A stretch of 25,150 nucleotides of DNA from JBGPHT01 sp041484525. Lineage in GTDB: Bacteria; Acidobacteriota; Terriglobia; Bryobacterales; Bryobacteraceae. A program made the position numbers and the translations under genes. This document shows positions 14,902 through 23,881 of the stretch, piece after piece (the first letter of the stretch is position 1; each line of letters begins with the position of its first letter). The stretch covers positions 1-25,150 of the forward strand of contig JBGPHT010000110.1 in assembly GCA_041484525.1 (NCBI GenBank), read 5' to 3'. The notes below the pieces were generated by a model. It was given only the letters and a program-made list of their open reading frames with translations. It searched no databases and was not told the DNA's origin.

Positions 14902-17900
14902 ATGAAAACATTGCTTACGGCGCTGCTGGCGCTGTGCATGCTGACCGGGATGAGTTTCGGGCAAGCCACCGACAGCAACCTTGTTGGGTCGGTTGCAGAT
15001 GCCAGCGGGGCGGTAGTTCCGAACGCCAACATCGAGCTCACGAACCAGGGAACGGGCCTCAAGTTCACGGCCAAGACCGACGCCAACGGGCAGTACCGGT
15101 TTAATAATGTGGCGATCGGCCGGTACGACGTGACGGCCGCGGCGCCGGGCTTCGCGACCGCGAGCGTGCGGGGCCTCGAACTGGAACTGAACAAAAACAC
15201 TACAGCGAATATCACGCTGCAGGTGGGAGCCGTTTCTGCGACCGTCGACGTAGCCGAGGCGGTCGCGACAATCGATACCACCACCGCACAGATACAGGCA
15301 AACTTCGATCAGCGGCAGATCGTGAACCTGCCCATCATCGAAAATGCAAATTCGTTCTACGGCGCCTTGAACCTAGCCCTCCTGGGCGCTGGCGTTGCCA
15401 GCAATGGCGGTGTGGGACAGGGCACGGGGCCTTCCGTCGGCGGCCAGCGACCGATGAACAACAACTTCATGATTGAGGGCGTGGACAACAACAACAAGAC
15501 CGTTACCGGTCCTCTGGTGTATGTGCCCACTGAAGCGACGGCTGAATTCACGCTGATGCAGAACCAGTACGGCGCCGAGTTCGGACATTCGAGCGGCGGC
15601 CAGTTCAATACGGTTGTGAGGGGCGGCACAAACCAGATCCACGGCAGCCTTTACGAATATTTTCAGAACCGCAATCTGAACGCAGTCGACGCGCAATTCG
15701 CGCACCTGGGTTACACTTCGAACCCGCGGTACGACCAAAACAAGTTGGGAGCCACGTTCGGCGGCCCGATCATCAAGGATAAGTTGTTCTACTTCGGCAA
15801 CGTGGAGTACGCCCCTTACGGCGCTGCCAACACCAGTGCCTCTCCAGTGTATGGGCCTACCGCGGCGGGGATTGCACTGCTGGACAAGATGTCGAGCATC
15901 TCACAGACGAACTACAGCATCTTCAAGCAGTACGTTCCGGCGGCTCCGGCGGCGAACGGCGACCCCACAACCGTCAACGGTGTCAGTATCCCGACCGGGG
16001 TTCTACCGATCGCCGGCAACAACTTCATCAACTTCTGGACCTACCTCGGGAGCATCGACTACAGTATGTCGTCGAAGGATCAGGTTCGCGGCCGTTTCAT
16101 CGCCAACCGATACGACTCTCTGGACAACGCCGCCAATTTGCCGGTCTTCTGGACGACCCTTCCGCAGCGATATTACATCGCTTCGCTGGCGGAATATCAC
16201 ACCTTCTCCCCGAGCCTCACCAATGAGGTGCGCCTGGCGTACAACCGCTTCGGCCAGAACTTCACGGTACCGAATTTTAAGTTCCCCGGCTTGGATGTCT
16301 TCCCGAATATTCAGATGGACAACGATCTCGGGCTGCAGATTGGACCGGACACAAGCGCGCCCCAGTACTCCATCCAAAACACCTATCAGCTTGTAGAGAA
16401 CATTAACTGGACCAAGGGGAAACACTCGCTGAAACTTGGTTTCGACGGCCGCGACGTGATTTCGCCCCAACACTTCATCCAGCGGGAGCGCGGGGACTAC
16501 GATTACGAGACTCTGGAAGAGTACCTGCTCGACAAGGTGCCTGGCAACCAGGCGCAACGCAACTTAGGATCGACCAGTTATTACGGCAATCAGTGGGCGA
16601 CTTACCTATACGCGAACGATAACTGGAGCATCCGGAACAACCTTACGTTGAATCTCGGAATCCGCTGGGAGCGGACCTCGGTTCCGACCACGCAGGCGCT
16701 GCAGGCTTTGAACTCGCTGGCTGATGTTCCGGGCCTGATCACGTTCCACGGGCCGCCTACGGCGAACAGGAATTTCGCTCCGCGCATCGGCATCGCTTAC
16801 TCTCCGGGCAAGAGCGGCAGGACTTCCATCCGCGCAGGCTTTGCGATGGCCTACGACGTCATCTTTGACAACGTCGGCAGCACGGCCTATCCGCCGCAGT
16901 TGAGTGCAACGTACGATGCGGCGGACTATCCGAACCTGTTTAAGCAGCCGTTCCTGGCCAACGGTGGGATCCGGCCGGGCAGCCTCCCGGGCGGCAGCAA
17001 TCTCAGCGTTTCGGACGCACGTGCCAGCACGTCCGCCTTTCTGCCCGACCAGGAACTTCCGTATTCGATTTCCTGGAACATCGGCGTGCAGCATGTTTTC
17101 CACAACGATTACACCTTCGAGTCGCGGTATATGGGCACGCGTGGCGTGCATCTGCTCGTGCAGGATCGGCTGAACCGGCAGAATGCGGTCACGCCGGATC
17201 ACTATCTGCCGACTTACTTGCAGGCCCCGTCCCAGGCCGCATTGGATTCGCTGCCGGGGACGCTTTCTAAGATTAATGGGTTCAGCAGCTACGTTCCGTC
17301 GTACGCAAATGCCGGGTTCAATGGTGCCGCCATCGTGGGTTTCATGCCTTGGGGCAACTCGACCTACCATGGTTGGGCCAATCAGCTCACGAAGCGATTC
17401 AGCCACGGGTTCCAGATGGTGGGAGCCTACACCTGGAGTCACAACATCGACGACAGCACGGCGACCCATTTTTCCACTCTGTTGACGCCGCGCCGTCCGC
17501 AGGACTTCCAAAACCTGCGCGCGGATCGTGCGAATTCCGCTTTGGATCGTAATCAGCGGCTCACCCTGAGTTGGGTTTACGAGATGCCGTTCCTGTCCCA
17601 CTCCACCAATTGGGCGGCCAAGAACCTGATTGGGAACTGGCGCTTCGTCGGTACCTACACGGCGGAGACGGGCGAGTGGGTAACCGCTCAGAGCGGCACC
17701 GACAGCAATCTGAACGGCGACTCCGCCCCCGACCGGACCGTCGTCAATCCGTCCGGAGACACCAAGCTCGGCAGTGACGTCACGGCGCTGAAGAACACCG
17801 CGGGCGATACAGTAGCTTACTTGGCGAAGAACCCGAATGCCCGTTACATCAAGGCCGGACAGGGTGCGTTGGCCACAGCCGGTAGGAACACCGTCCAGAT

Positions 17901-18162
17901 GCCGGGAATCAATAATTTCGACATCTCACTCGGGAAGAAGTTCAGCATCAAGGAGAGCAAGGCGCTCGAATTCCGTGCCGACTTCGCCAACTTCTTCAAT
18001 CACCCGCAGTACACGGCAGGGTTGGTCAGCTCGGTGAAACTGACGAGCCAAACGTCGAACAACGTGTTCCTGTTGCCATCGAGCACGAAGTTCCAGGACT
18101 GGGCTGGCAATTTCCCCAGCAACTCCCGTTCGATTCAGCTCGGAGCAAAGATCACGTTCTGA
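14902..18162 (+). CDS. Oar-like TonB-dependent outer-membrane receptor, tandem copy 2
   Basis: A 1086-residue paralogue of the preceding gene with the same layout: signal peptide (MKTLLTALLALCMLTGMSFGQ, residues 1-21), carboxypeptidase-regulatory-like domain (about 25-105, NLVGSVADASGAVVPNANIEL), plug region (VGGQRPMNNNFMIEGVDNNNKTVTGP, QYGAEFGHSSGGQFNTV) and barrel ending SIQLGAKITF with terminal Phe. The ATG at 14902 has a strong AGGAGAAGGA upstream and is preferred over the in-frame upstream start at 14887. Many blocks match copy 1 (NRFGQNFTVPNFKFPGLDVFPNIQ against NRFSDNIGIPNFQFPGLDIFPNIQ; HVF.NDYTFE against HVFSKDYTLE), so the pair arose by tandem duplication followed by divergence. It has its own leader and is cut off from copy 1 by a terminator, so the two can be regulated separately. 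Confidence 0.92.
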   Translation: MKTLLTALLALCMLTGMSFGQATDSNLVGSVADASGAVVPNANIELTNQGTGLKFTAKTDANGQYRFNNVAIGRYDVTAAAPGFATASVRGLELELNKNTTANITLQVGAVSATVDVAEAVATIDTTTAQIQANFDQRQIVNLPIIENANSFYGALNLALLGAGVASNGGVGQGTGPSVGGQRPMNNNFMIEGVDNNNKTVTGPLVYVPTEATAEFTLMQNQYGAEFGHSSGGQFNTVVRGGTNQIHGSLYEYFQNRNLNAVDAQFAHLGYTSNPRYDQNKLGATFGGPIIKDKLFYFGNVEYAPYGAANTSASPVYGPTAAGIALLDKMSSISQTNYSIFKQYVPAAPAANGDPTTVNGVSIPTGVLPIAGNNFINFWTYLGSIDYSMSSKDQVRGRFIANRYDSLDNAANLPVFWTTLPQRYYIASLAEYHTFSPSLTNEVRLAYNRFGQNFTVPNFKFPGLDVFPNIQMDNDLGLQIGPDTSAPQYSIQNTYQLVENINWTKGKHSLKLGFDGRDVISPQHFIQRERGDYDYETLEEYLLDKVPGNQAQRNLGSTSYYGNQWATYLYANDNWSIRNNLTLNLGIRWERTSVPTTQALQALNSLADVPGLITFHGPPTANRNFAPRIGIAYSPGKSGRTSIRAGFAMAYDVIFDNVGSTAYPPQLSATYDAADYPNLFKQPFLANGGIRPGSLPGGSNLSVSDARASTSAFLPDQELPYSISWNIGVQHVFHNDYTFESRYMGTRGVHLLVQDRLNRQNAVTPDHYLPTYLQAPSQAALDSLPGTLSKINGFSSYVPSYANAGFNGAAIVGFMPWGNSTYHGWANQLTKRFSHGFQMVGAYTWSHNIDDSTATHFSTLLTPRRPQDFQNLRADRANSALDRNQRLTLSWVYEMPFLSHSTNWAAKNLIGNWRFVGTYTAETGEWVTAQSGTDSNLNGDSAPDRTVVNPSGDTKLGSDVTALKNTAGDTVAYLAKNPNARYIKAGQGALATAGRNTVQMPGINNFDISLGKKFSIKESKALEFRADFANFFNHPQYTAGLVSSVKLTSQTSNNVFLLPSSTKFQDWAGNFPSNSRSIQLGAKITF

Positions 18163-18185
18163 TCGTCGGCTAGCGTTCATTTACG

Positions 18186-18224
18186 CCGCCCGGCCGCAAC
18201 TTCTAGCGACCGGGCGGTTCTTTG
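18186..18224. terminator. Hairpin between convergent genes
   Basis: CCGCCCGG (18186-18193) and CCGGGCGG (18210-18217) form an 8-base-pair GC stem with a 16-base loop, followed on the plus strand by TTCTTTG. It lies 24 bases after the receptor stop and about 60 bases beyond the end of the ankyrin gene, so it may end both transcripts. The T-run is poor. Confidence 0.6.
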
Positions 18225-18278
18225 TTTGGGGGCATGTTCGACTTCGGCTTCGCACGCAGGCGTTCCGCGACATCACGG

Positions 18279-20204
18279 TCATGATCGGCGGGACTCCCGC
18301 AACAAGACGACCAGATTGTGGTGCCCCTTCTTCTCCGCCCAAGCGAGCGGTGTTGCCCAGGGCTCCGCATCCGCCTCCACCGGATCGGCGCCCCGATCCA
18401 GGAACAGCCGCACCAACTCCTCACGACCCCAACGGCAAGCCCACCCCAGCGGCGTGCTCTTGAGCAGATCGTCTCGAAAGTCCATGCGAGCCCCGGCATC
18501 CAGGGCCGCTGCCGCGAACGCCACCCGCTCCTCCGGCCTGACGTGGTCGCCCATCGTCACGATTCCGTGCATGATCGTGGCTCCGCTTCGCAACTGCGCG
18601 TTCGGCGGCCCGCATCGCTCCAGAATCAGTTTGAAGCACGCGAGATACGTGCCCCGATCCCATTCCAGGTGGCACCACGGCCCGATCCAGTGGTTCCAAA
18701 ATCCGAGCGGTGACGACAGAAGCCCGTTCCACCGCGGATCGCCGTATGGAATGTCGACCCGCTCCATCGCCATCCGCAGGATCTCCGGATCGCCGCCGCG
18801 CGCCGCTGCTCCCAGTAACTGCTCCGCCACTGTTCCCCCGGCGAAACCATCGTCCGGAAGCTTCGTATCGCCGAACCCCTCGATCAGGCGCCGCGCCAGG
18901 TCCGCCCGCCTGTACAGACCAGCCATCGACGCATTCGACTTACCGCCGTAACGCTCTAGCAGCGCGACCATCTTGTCATCGCGCTGCCCGTATGCTTCTG
19001 AGAGCGGCGTGCCGCTTGCATACACTTGTCCATTCGGGTCTGCCCCGCGTTCGAGCAGCATTTCCGCCATCGCAGTCTTCCCGTATCGCGTGCATTGATA
19101 GAGAGGCATCCCCCACGTAAACGTGATTTCATCCTCATCATCCACGCGCACCCGCGCGTCCGGATCGAGCCCGAAATCCAACAACAGTTTCAGTATGTCC
19201 GGCCGGTTGCAATCCACTGCGAGACTCAGCAGCCAGCCCCGATCGTCCTGCGGCGTCACCAGATCGTCTTCCGTATGCGTCCTTCGCAGGAACTCCCGAT
19301 CGCCCAGGATCACGGCTGAGCGCGCCGTCAGTTCCGCGCCCCGCTCGCGCAGGAGACGCGCCATGGCAGCCACGCCCTCTGCCCTATCTGTGGGATCGCA
19401 ATGGTGACCGGCAACGTCCAGCGGCGTAGCCCCATCATTCGCCCGTCCGTTCACATCCGCGCCATGGTCCAGCAGCCACGCCGCGACTCGTGGCAACAGC
19501 AACGCCGATGCCAGGTGTAGAAGCGTCCGCCGGTTGCCTGGCCTCTGGTAGTGGATCAACTCCGGATGCCGCTCCAGAATCTGGATCGCCAGGTCCTCAT
19601 CGCCTGCTTGCAGTGCTCGCCGCAGCTCCGCGGGCACCTCGTCTGCTGTCGGCCGTCCAGCCTCGCGCCGCTTTTCTTCTTCGCGGATAATGGCGGCGAG
19701 ATCGCCGTACCCTCGGTCGACCGCAATCATGAGAGGGCTTGTAGCATCCCTGAGCGGATAGATTTCGGCGTACGGATCTGCCCCGAGCTCCATCAGCACC
19801 CGAACCATCTCCGGCATACGCCCCAGCACCGCGTAGTGCAGCGCGGTATGGCCGTGGCTCGACGGCTCCACGCGGTTGAGTAACTCCGGTCGAACCCGAA
19901 GCACTCCACGCACCTGCTCTACATCGCCTGAGCGTACTGCCTCTGTCAAGCGGTGGATCGTGACGCCATCGACGAATGCCTTCAGCTTCGGCCAACTGTC
20001 GTACCCATAACTCCTCGCCAGCACAAGCTGCGCATCATGCAACGCGAACTTCGCCGCATCGGCGTCGTGGTAGAAACGGTTTACTTCCGCAACGGCTTCC
20101 TGCTCGCCGCCGAGGAAAGCTTCCAACAATTGTTTAGCCTGGCGCTTGAGATGACCCAGGTCCGGGCGGTCGGGTAATTTGCGAGTGGGTAGTGGGTGTT
20201 TCAC
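18279..20204 (-). CDS. Ankyrin-repeat protein
   Basis: A 641-residue protein without signal peptide or membrane segment. The N-terminal block (DLGHLKRQAKQLLEAFLGGE and FALHDAQLVLARSYGYDSWPKLK, to about residue 80) is a recurrent opening of bacterial ankyrin proteins. Ankyrin repeats follow: HGHTALHYAVLGRMPEMVRVLMELGADP (about 118-145), NRRTLLHLASALLLPRVAAWLLDHGADVN (about 225-255), SLAVDCNRPDILKLLLDFGLDPDA, TAMAEMLLERGADPNG, and a final STPLGWACRWGREELVRLFLDRGADP with TPLAWAEKKGHHNLVVLL. The stretch between the repeat groups (about 430-570) is less regular. The GTG at 20204 is chosen because AGGAG lies 6 bases upstream. It probably mediates protein-protein contacts; the partner is unknown. 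It diverges from the third receptor gene. Confidence 0.9.
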   Translation of the reverse strand: MKHPLPTRKLPDRPDLGHLKRQAKQLLEAFLGGEQEAVAEVNRFYHDADAAKFALHDAQLVLARSYGYDSWPKLKAFVDGVTIHRLTEAVRSGDVEQVRGVLRVRPELLNRVEPSSHGHTALHYAVLGRMPEMVRVLMELGADPYAEIYPLRDATSPLMIAVDRGYGDLAAIIREEEKRREAGRPTADEVPAELRRALQAGDEDLAIQILERHPELIHYQRPGNRRTLLHLASALLLPRVAAWLLDHGADVNGRANDGATPLDVAGHHCDPTDRAEGVAAMARLLRERGAELTARSAVILGDREFLRRTHTEDDLVTPQDDRGWLLSLAVDCNRPDILKLLLDFGLDPDARVRVDDEDEITFTWGMPLYQCTRYGKTAMAEMLLERGADPNGQVYASGTPLSEAYGQRDDKMVALLERYGGKSNASMAGLYRRADLARRLIEGFGDTKLPDDGFAGGTVAEQLLGAAARGGDPEILRMAMERVDIPYGDPRWNGLLSSPLGFWNHWIGPWCHLEWDRGTYLACFKLILERCGPPNAQLRSGATIMHGIVTMGDHVRPEERVAFAAAALDAGARMDFRDDLLKSTPLGWACRWGREELVRLFLDRGADPVEADAEPWATPLAWAEKKGHHNLVVLLRESRRS

Positions 20205-20461
20205 AATGAGCTCCTTTCCTGGCCGCGCGTGTGTCGCGTCCGCCGCTGCGCCCGGTGTCCGCTCGCTCGGGCAGAAAAGAGTTCATCGAAAACTAAGATG
20301 TGTTGAACCAGACTCAGGGGGACTGGGTCCCTTCCCGCGGACACGGTGGCGTCCTGAGGCGCCACCGACAGCATAACATGGGAGACCTTCCTATGTTCGC
20401 CCAGCGCGAGGTGTATGCTGGGTAAAAGATCGCCGATCCCGTGGCGGTAGGGCGCTGCTTG
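20205..20461. promoter_or_regulatory. Divergent intergenic region, ankyrin gene / receptor 3
   Basis: About 257 bases between two divergent genes, expected to hold both promoters. It contains a strong inverted repeat (20344-20367, listed separately). I do not see a convincing -35/-10 pair. Confidence 0.4.
20344..20367. promoter_or_regulatory. Inverted repeat in the divergent region
   Basis: CGGTGGCG (20344-20351), TCCTGAGG, CGCCACCG (20360-20367): perfect 8-base arms with an 8-base centre, between the divergent ankyrin and receptor genes. It could be an operator or an RNA hairpin in the leader of either gene. There is no T-run on either side, so it is not a terminator. Confidence 0.5.
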
Positions 20462-22939
20462 ATGACCCTGGGCTCTCGCATTCCGTTGCCAGTGGCCGCA
20501 CTGGTGCTCCTGTGTGCCGGATTGAAGGCCCAAGTGCCGGTCTCGGGACGCGTGGTGGACGAGACCGGGGCGGTGGTGGCGGGCGCGCGGGTGGAAATCC
20601 GGCCGACGGACGGCGGAACCGCGGTGGTGGTGTCGTCCGATCCCGCCGGCAAATTTGTGGCGGGCGTTCTGCCGCCAGGCGACTACAATCTGGTCGTGGA
20701 AAGGCAGGGCTTTTACCTCTTCCGCGCGCGCGCGCAGCGGATCGAGGGGCCGTCCACGCAGATCACCGTTGCCTTGAACCACATTCAGGAGTTTGCGGAA
20801 AAGGTGGATGTGGTGGCGTCGCCTACCGTCATCGATCCGCAACAGCCCTCCGACCGCAAGGAACTGGATCACACCGAGATCCAGTCGGTTCCGTACCCGG
20901 CGCCGCAGGACTACCGGAATGCGCTGCCGCTATTCAACGGCGTGGTGCAGGACAATGCGGGGCGCGCGCATTTCAACGGCGGCGAGACCAACCAGACCAA
21001 CTACACGCTCGACGGTTTCAACATCTCGGACCCGGTGACGGGGCGGCTGGAGACGCGCCTCAACATCGACGCGATTCAATCCATGGATCTGGAGAGCAGC
21101 CGGTTCTCGGCGGAGAACGGCCGCGGCTCGGCCGGCGTGCTCGATCTCCACACCAAGATGGGTGACGACCGCTGGCGGTTCGCGGGCACCAATTTCATTC
21201 CCGGCGTTTCGACGGACAGCGGAATCCACGTAAACAAGTGGACGCCGCGGCTGGAGTTTTCCGGTCCGCTGGCCAAGGGCCGGGCGTGGTTCCACAACGG
21301 CTTCGACGCGTTCTATTACGTGGATCTGGTCAGCGGCCTGCCGCACGGGCAGAACCAGACGCATGGTCTCACCGGCAGCGATCTCTCGCGATTTCAGGTG
21401 AACGTGACGCCGGCCAACATCCTGACCGGGTCTTTCCTGATGAATCTGGCGGACAACACGCGCGAGGGGCTGAGCTTTCTGAAACCGGCCGAGGCCACGC
21501 TCAATCGGCGTCAGACGCTGTACATGAGCAGCATTCGCGACCAGCAATATTTCGGCGGCGGCGCGCTGGTGGAATTCGGATTTGCGGATACGCGCGGCGG
21601 CCTGCGCACCAGCCCGCAGGGCGACCAGCTTTACGAAATCACGCCGTTCGGAGACCGCGGGAATTATTATGTGAACCTCGACCGCCACTTCTACCGGCAG
21701 CAGTGGATCGCGAACATTTTCCTGCCGGTGCAGCGCTTTCACGGCGAGCACCAGTTGAAGTTCGGGATCGATTTCGAGCGCGAGGCGTTTCACCAGGACA
21801 CGTTGCGGCACGACTACGAAGTGCTGCGCGACGACAACTCGGTGGCGCGGTACGTCACCTTTGCGGGCAATCCTTTCCAGCAGCGGAAGAACTTCGAGGG
21901 GGCGCAATACGTTCAGGATCACTGGTCGCCGCGCGAGGGGTTGTCGTTCGAGGCGGGTTTGCGGGCGGAGTGGAACGAGGTCGTTCGCGATCTGGAAGTG
22001 GCGCCGCGCGTTTCGGCGGCGTGGTCGCCTGGCCTGCTTCACGGCACGAAGATCTCCGCTGGCTGGGGCGTCTATTACGACTCAATCAGTCTTGCGACCA
22101 TCTCGCGCCAGCCGGACCAAGTCAGTCTGGCGACGTTCTTCCCGCCGGGCGGCGAGGTGCGCGGCCCCGTGCCCACGGCGTTTCACGTAAACGATGGCAC
22201 ACTAAGGGTGCCGTACTACCGCATGACGAGCTTGACGGTGGAACGAAAACTGCCGTTCGAGTTTTTCGGCCGCGCCGGTTACATGCACCGCGCGGGCGGC
22301 CGCGGCTTCACCTTCGCCAATTCGGGTGCGCCGCAGGACGTTCCCGGAGGCGCGGTTTATGAGCTCCGCAATTCGCGCCGCGACCAGTACGACGCCTTCG
22401 ATATCAGCGTGAAGCGGACCTTTGCCGGCCAATTCGAATGGTTTGCGGGTTACACGCGATCGAGCGCGCGCGCCAACGCCGTGGTGGACTACAGCCTCGA
22501 AAACCCCATCTTCGCACCGCAAATGCCGGGCCCGCTGCTGTGGGACGCGCCCAATCGGTTCCATATGTGGGGCTGGGCGCCTCTTTCCGCACGGATGCTT
22601 CCACGGCAGCTCGAATTTCTCATCCGCAACACGTCCGCCCAGTATCTACTCGAGTGGCGGACAGGGTTTCCCTTCAGTGTGACCAATGAGGAAGGATTTC
22701 TGGTCGGACGGCCTAACTCTCTCCGGTTACCCGCGTACTTCAATATCAACTTATTCCTCGAGCGTAAGTTCCGCGCTATTCACTATCTATGGGCGTGGCG
22801 CTTCGGGTTCAGCAACCTGACTAACAATGGCAACCCCAACGTCGTGAATACTGTGATGGGTACCGCAAATTTCCTGACGTACGGAAGAGGACAGGCCCGC
22901 GCGTTCAGTGTGCGATTGCGCCTTCTCAGCCGTAAGTAA
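20462..22939 (+). CDS. TonB-dependent receptor-like outer-membrane protein (shorter type)
   Basis: An 825-residue protein with signal peptide (MTLGSRIPLPVAALVLLCAGLKAQ), carboxypeptidase-regulatory-like domain (about 25-110, VPVSGRVVDETGAVVAGARVEI to VALNHIQEF), and a plug domain (TEIQSVPYPAPQDYRNALPLFNGVVQD, TNYTLDGFNISDPVTG, ESSRFSAENGRGSAGVLDL). A barrel of alternating strands follows and ends ARAFSVRLRLLSRK, with no terminal Phe. It is about 260 residues shorter than the two Oar-like receptors upstream and only distantly like them, so it is not a third tandem copy. The frame opens at a GTG (20441) and a TTG (20459); the ATG at 20462 gives the cleanest signal peptide, with GGTAGGG upstream. 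The SYLF gene starts 31 bases after its stop, so they may share a transcript. Confidence 0.9.
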   Translation: MTLGSRIPLPVAALVLLCAGLKAQVPVSGRVVDETGAVVAGARVEIRPTDGGTAVVVSSDPAGKFVAGVLPPGDYNLVVERQGFYLFRARAQRIEGPSTQITVALNHIQEFAEKVDVVASPTVIDPQQPSDRKELDHTEIQSVPYPAPQDYRNALPLFNGVVQDNAGRAHFNGGETNQTNYTLDGFNISDPVTGRLETRLNIDAIQSMDLESSRFSAENGRGSAGVLDLHTKMGDDRWRFAGTNFIPGVSTDSGIHVNKWTPRLEFSGPLAKGRAWFHNGFDAFYYVDLVSGLPHGQNQTHGLTGSDLSRFQVNVTPANILTGSFLMNLADNTREGLSFLKPAEATLNRRQTLYMSSIRDQQYFGGGALVEFGFADTRGGLRTSPQGDQLYEITPFGDRGNYYVNLDRHFYRQQWIANIFLPVQRFHGEHQLKFGIDFEREAFHQDTLRHDYEVLRDDNSVARYVTFAGNPFQQRKNFEGAQYVQDHWSPREGLSFEAGLRAEWNEVVRDLEVAPRVSAAWSPGLLHGTKISAGWGVYYDSISLATISRQPDQVSLATFFPPGGEVRGPVPTAFHVNDGTLRVPYYRMTSLTVERKLPFEFFGRAGYMHRAGGRGFTFANSGAPQDVPGGAVYELRNSRRDQYDAFDISVKRTFAGQFEWFAGYTRSSARANAVVDYSLENPIFAPQMPGPLLWDAPNRFHMWGWAPLSARMLPRQLEFLIRNTSAQYLLEWRTGFPFSVTNEEGFLVGRPNSLRLPAYFNINLFLERKFRAIHYLWAWRFGFSNLTNNGNPNVVNTVMGTANFLTYGRGQARAFSVRLRLLSRK

Positions 22940-22970
22940 GTGCCCGGATAATAGGAAACGGAGGTGAGTT

Positions 22971-23678
22971 ATGAGAGTGATGACAATCACCGCGTCCGTT
23001 CTTCTATCGGCGGCGGCACTTTTGGCGGATACGGCGCAGCAGCGGCTTGGAGAATCGGCGACGGTGCTTTCCGAAATCATGGGAACACCGGATAAAGGGA
23101 TTCCGCAGGACCTGCTTGGCAAGGCGCAGTGCATGGTGATCGTACCCAACCTGAAGAAGGCGGCCTTCATCATCGGAGGCGAGTACGGGCGCGGGTTTGC
23201 GATTTGCCGCCAGGCGAGCGGGACGGGCTGGGGCGCGCCGGCCGCGGTACGCGTCGAAGGAGGCAGCGTCGGATTTCAGATTGGAGGCGAATCCGCCGAC
23301 GTGGTGATGCTGGTGATGAGCCGCAAGGGGATGGACAAGCTGCTCGAAGACAAGTTCACGCTGGGCGCCGGCGCGTCGGTGGCGGCGGGACCGGTGGGCC
23401 GCACGGCCGATGCCAAGACCGACGCGCAGATGGAAGCCGAGATCCTGGCATGGTCGCGCACCAAGGGTCTGTTCGCGGGCATTTCGCTGAACGGCGCGAC
23501 ACTGCGCAACGATCTGGATCAGAATGCGGAGCTGTACGGCAAGAAGATGACCAATAAGGAGGTGCTGACTGGCAACGTGGCGCCTCCGGCAGCGGCGGCC
23601 CCGTTGATCGCGGAACTGAATCGCTACTCAAAGCGCGCGGAAGGCAGCGCCGGTGGTAGCGGTCACGATCCGAAGTAG
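22971..23678 (+). CDS. Secreted SYLF-domain lipid-binding protein (Ysc84/DUF500 family)
   Basis: A 235-residue protein. The signal peptide (residues 1-19, MTITASVLLSAAALLA then DTAQQ) predicts export to the periplasm. The rest is the SYLF domain: IPQDLLGKAQCMVIVPNLKKAAFIIGGEYGRG near the start, GFQIGGESADVVMLVM in the middle, the ALL-GAGASVAAGPVGR turn, and the closing GLFAGISLNGATLRNDLDQNAELYGKK that defines the family. SYLF domains bind phosphoinositides in eukaryotes; the bacterial role is not well known. A strong GGAGGTGAGTT precedes the ATG. It follows the third receptor by 31 bases and is followed, 10 bases after its stop, by copy B of the dispersed element. Confidence 0.92.
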   Translation: MRVMTITASVLLSAAALLADTAQQRLGESATVLSEIMGTPDKGIPQDLLGKAQCMVIVPNLKKAAFIIGGEYGRGFAICRQASGTGWGAPAAVRVEGGSVGFQIGGESADVVMLVMSRKGMDKLLEDKFTLGAGASVAAGPVGRTADAKTDAQMEAEILAWSRTKGLFAGISLNGATLRNDLDQNAELYGKKMTNKEVLTGNVAPPAAAAPLIAELNRYSKRAEGSAGGSGHDPK

Positions 23679-23688
23679 ACATGCGTGA

Positions 23689-23791
23689 CGGCGCCCACGG
23701 TCTACCATAGGCGTCAAAACATTCGGTCCTCGAGTATTCAAACAAAACGGAGCAGCGGCAGACTAGTCCGTCGCCCTGCCACATGTCAGCT
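23689..23791 (+). repeat. Dispersed intergenic element, copy B
   Basis: About 103 bases similar to 6308-6411 in the same orientation: TAGGCGT (23708), CTCGAGTAT (23729), AAACAAAACGG, GACTAGTC (23761) and CCTGCCACATGTCAGCT (23775-23791). It sits between the SYLF stop (23678) and the end of the convergent intron RT remnant (23882). The distances from CTCGAG to the 8-base palindrome (32) and from that to ACATGT (20) are the same as in copy A. Confidence 0.75.
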
Positions 23792-23881
23792 ATCGGCGTG
23801 ATACGTCCTTGTGAAGACCGGGCACAGGGTCTTGTTATGCGACCGCTTCGAACTCTTTCTCCTCGATGCGGCATATGTAAT

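Noticed and set aside
16606..17601. Minus-strand frame of 331 codons opposite receptor copy 2
   Set aside because: Shadow of the receptor gene; composition typical of antisense translation.
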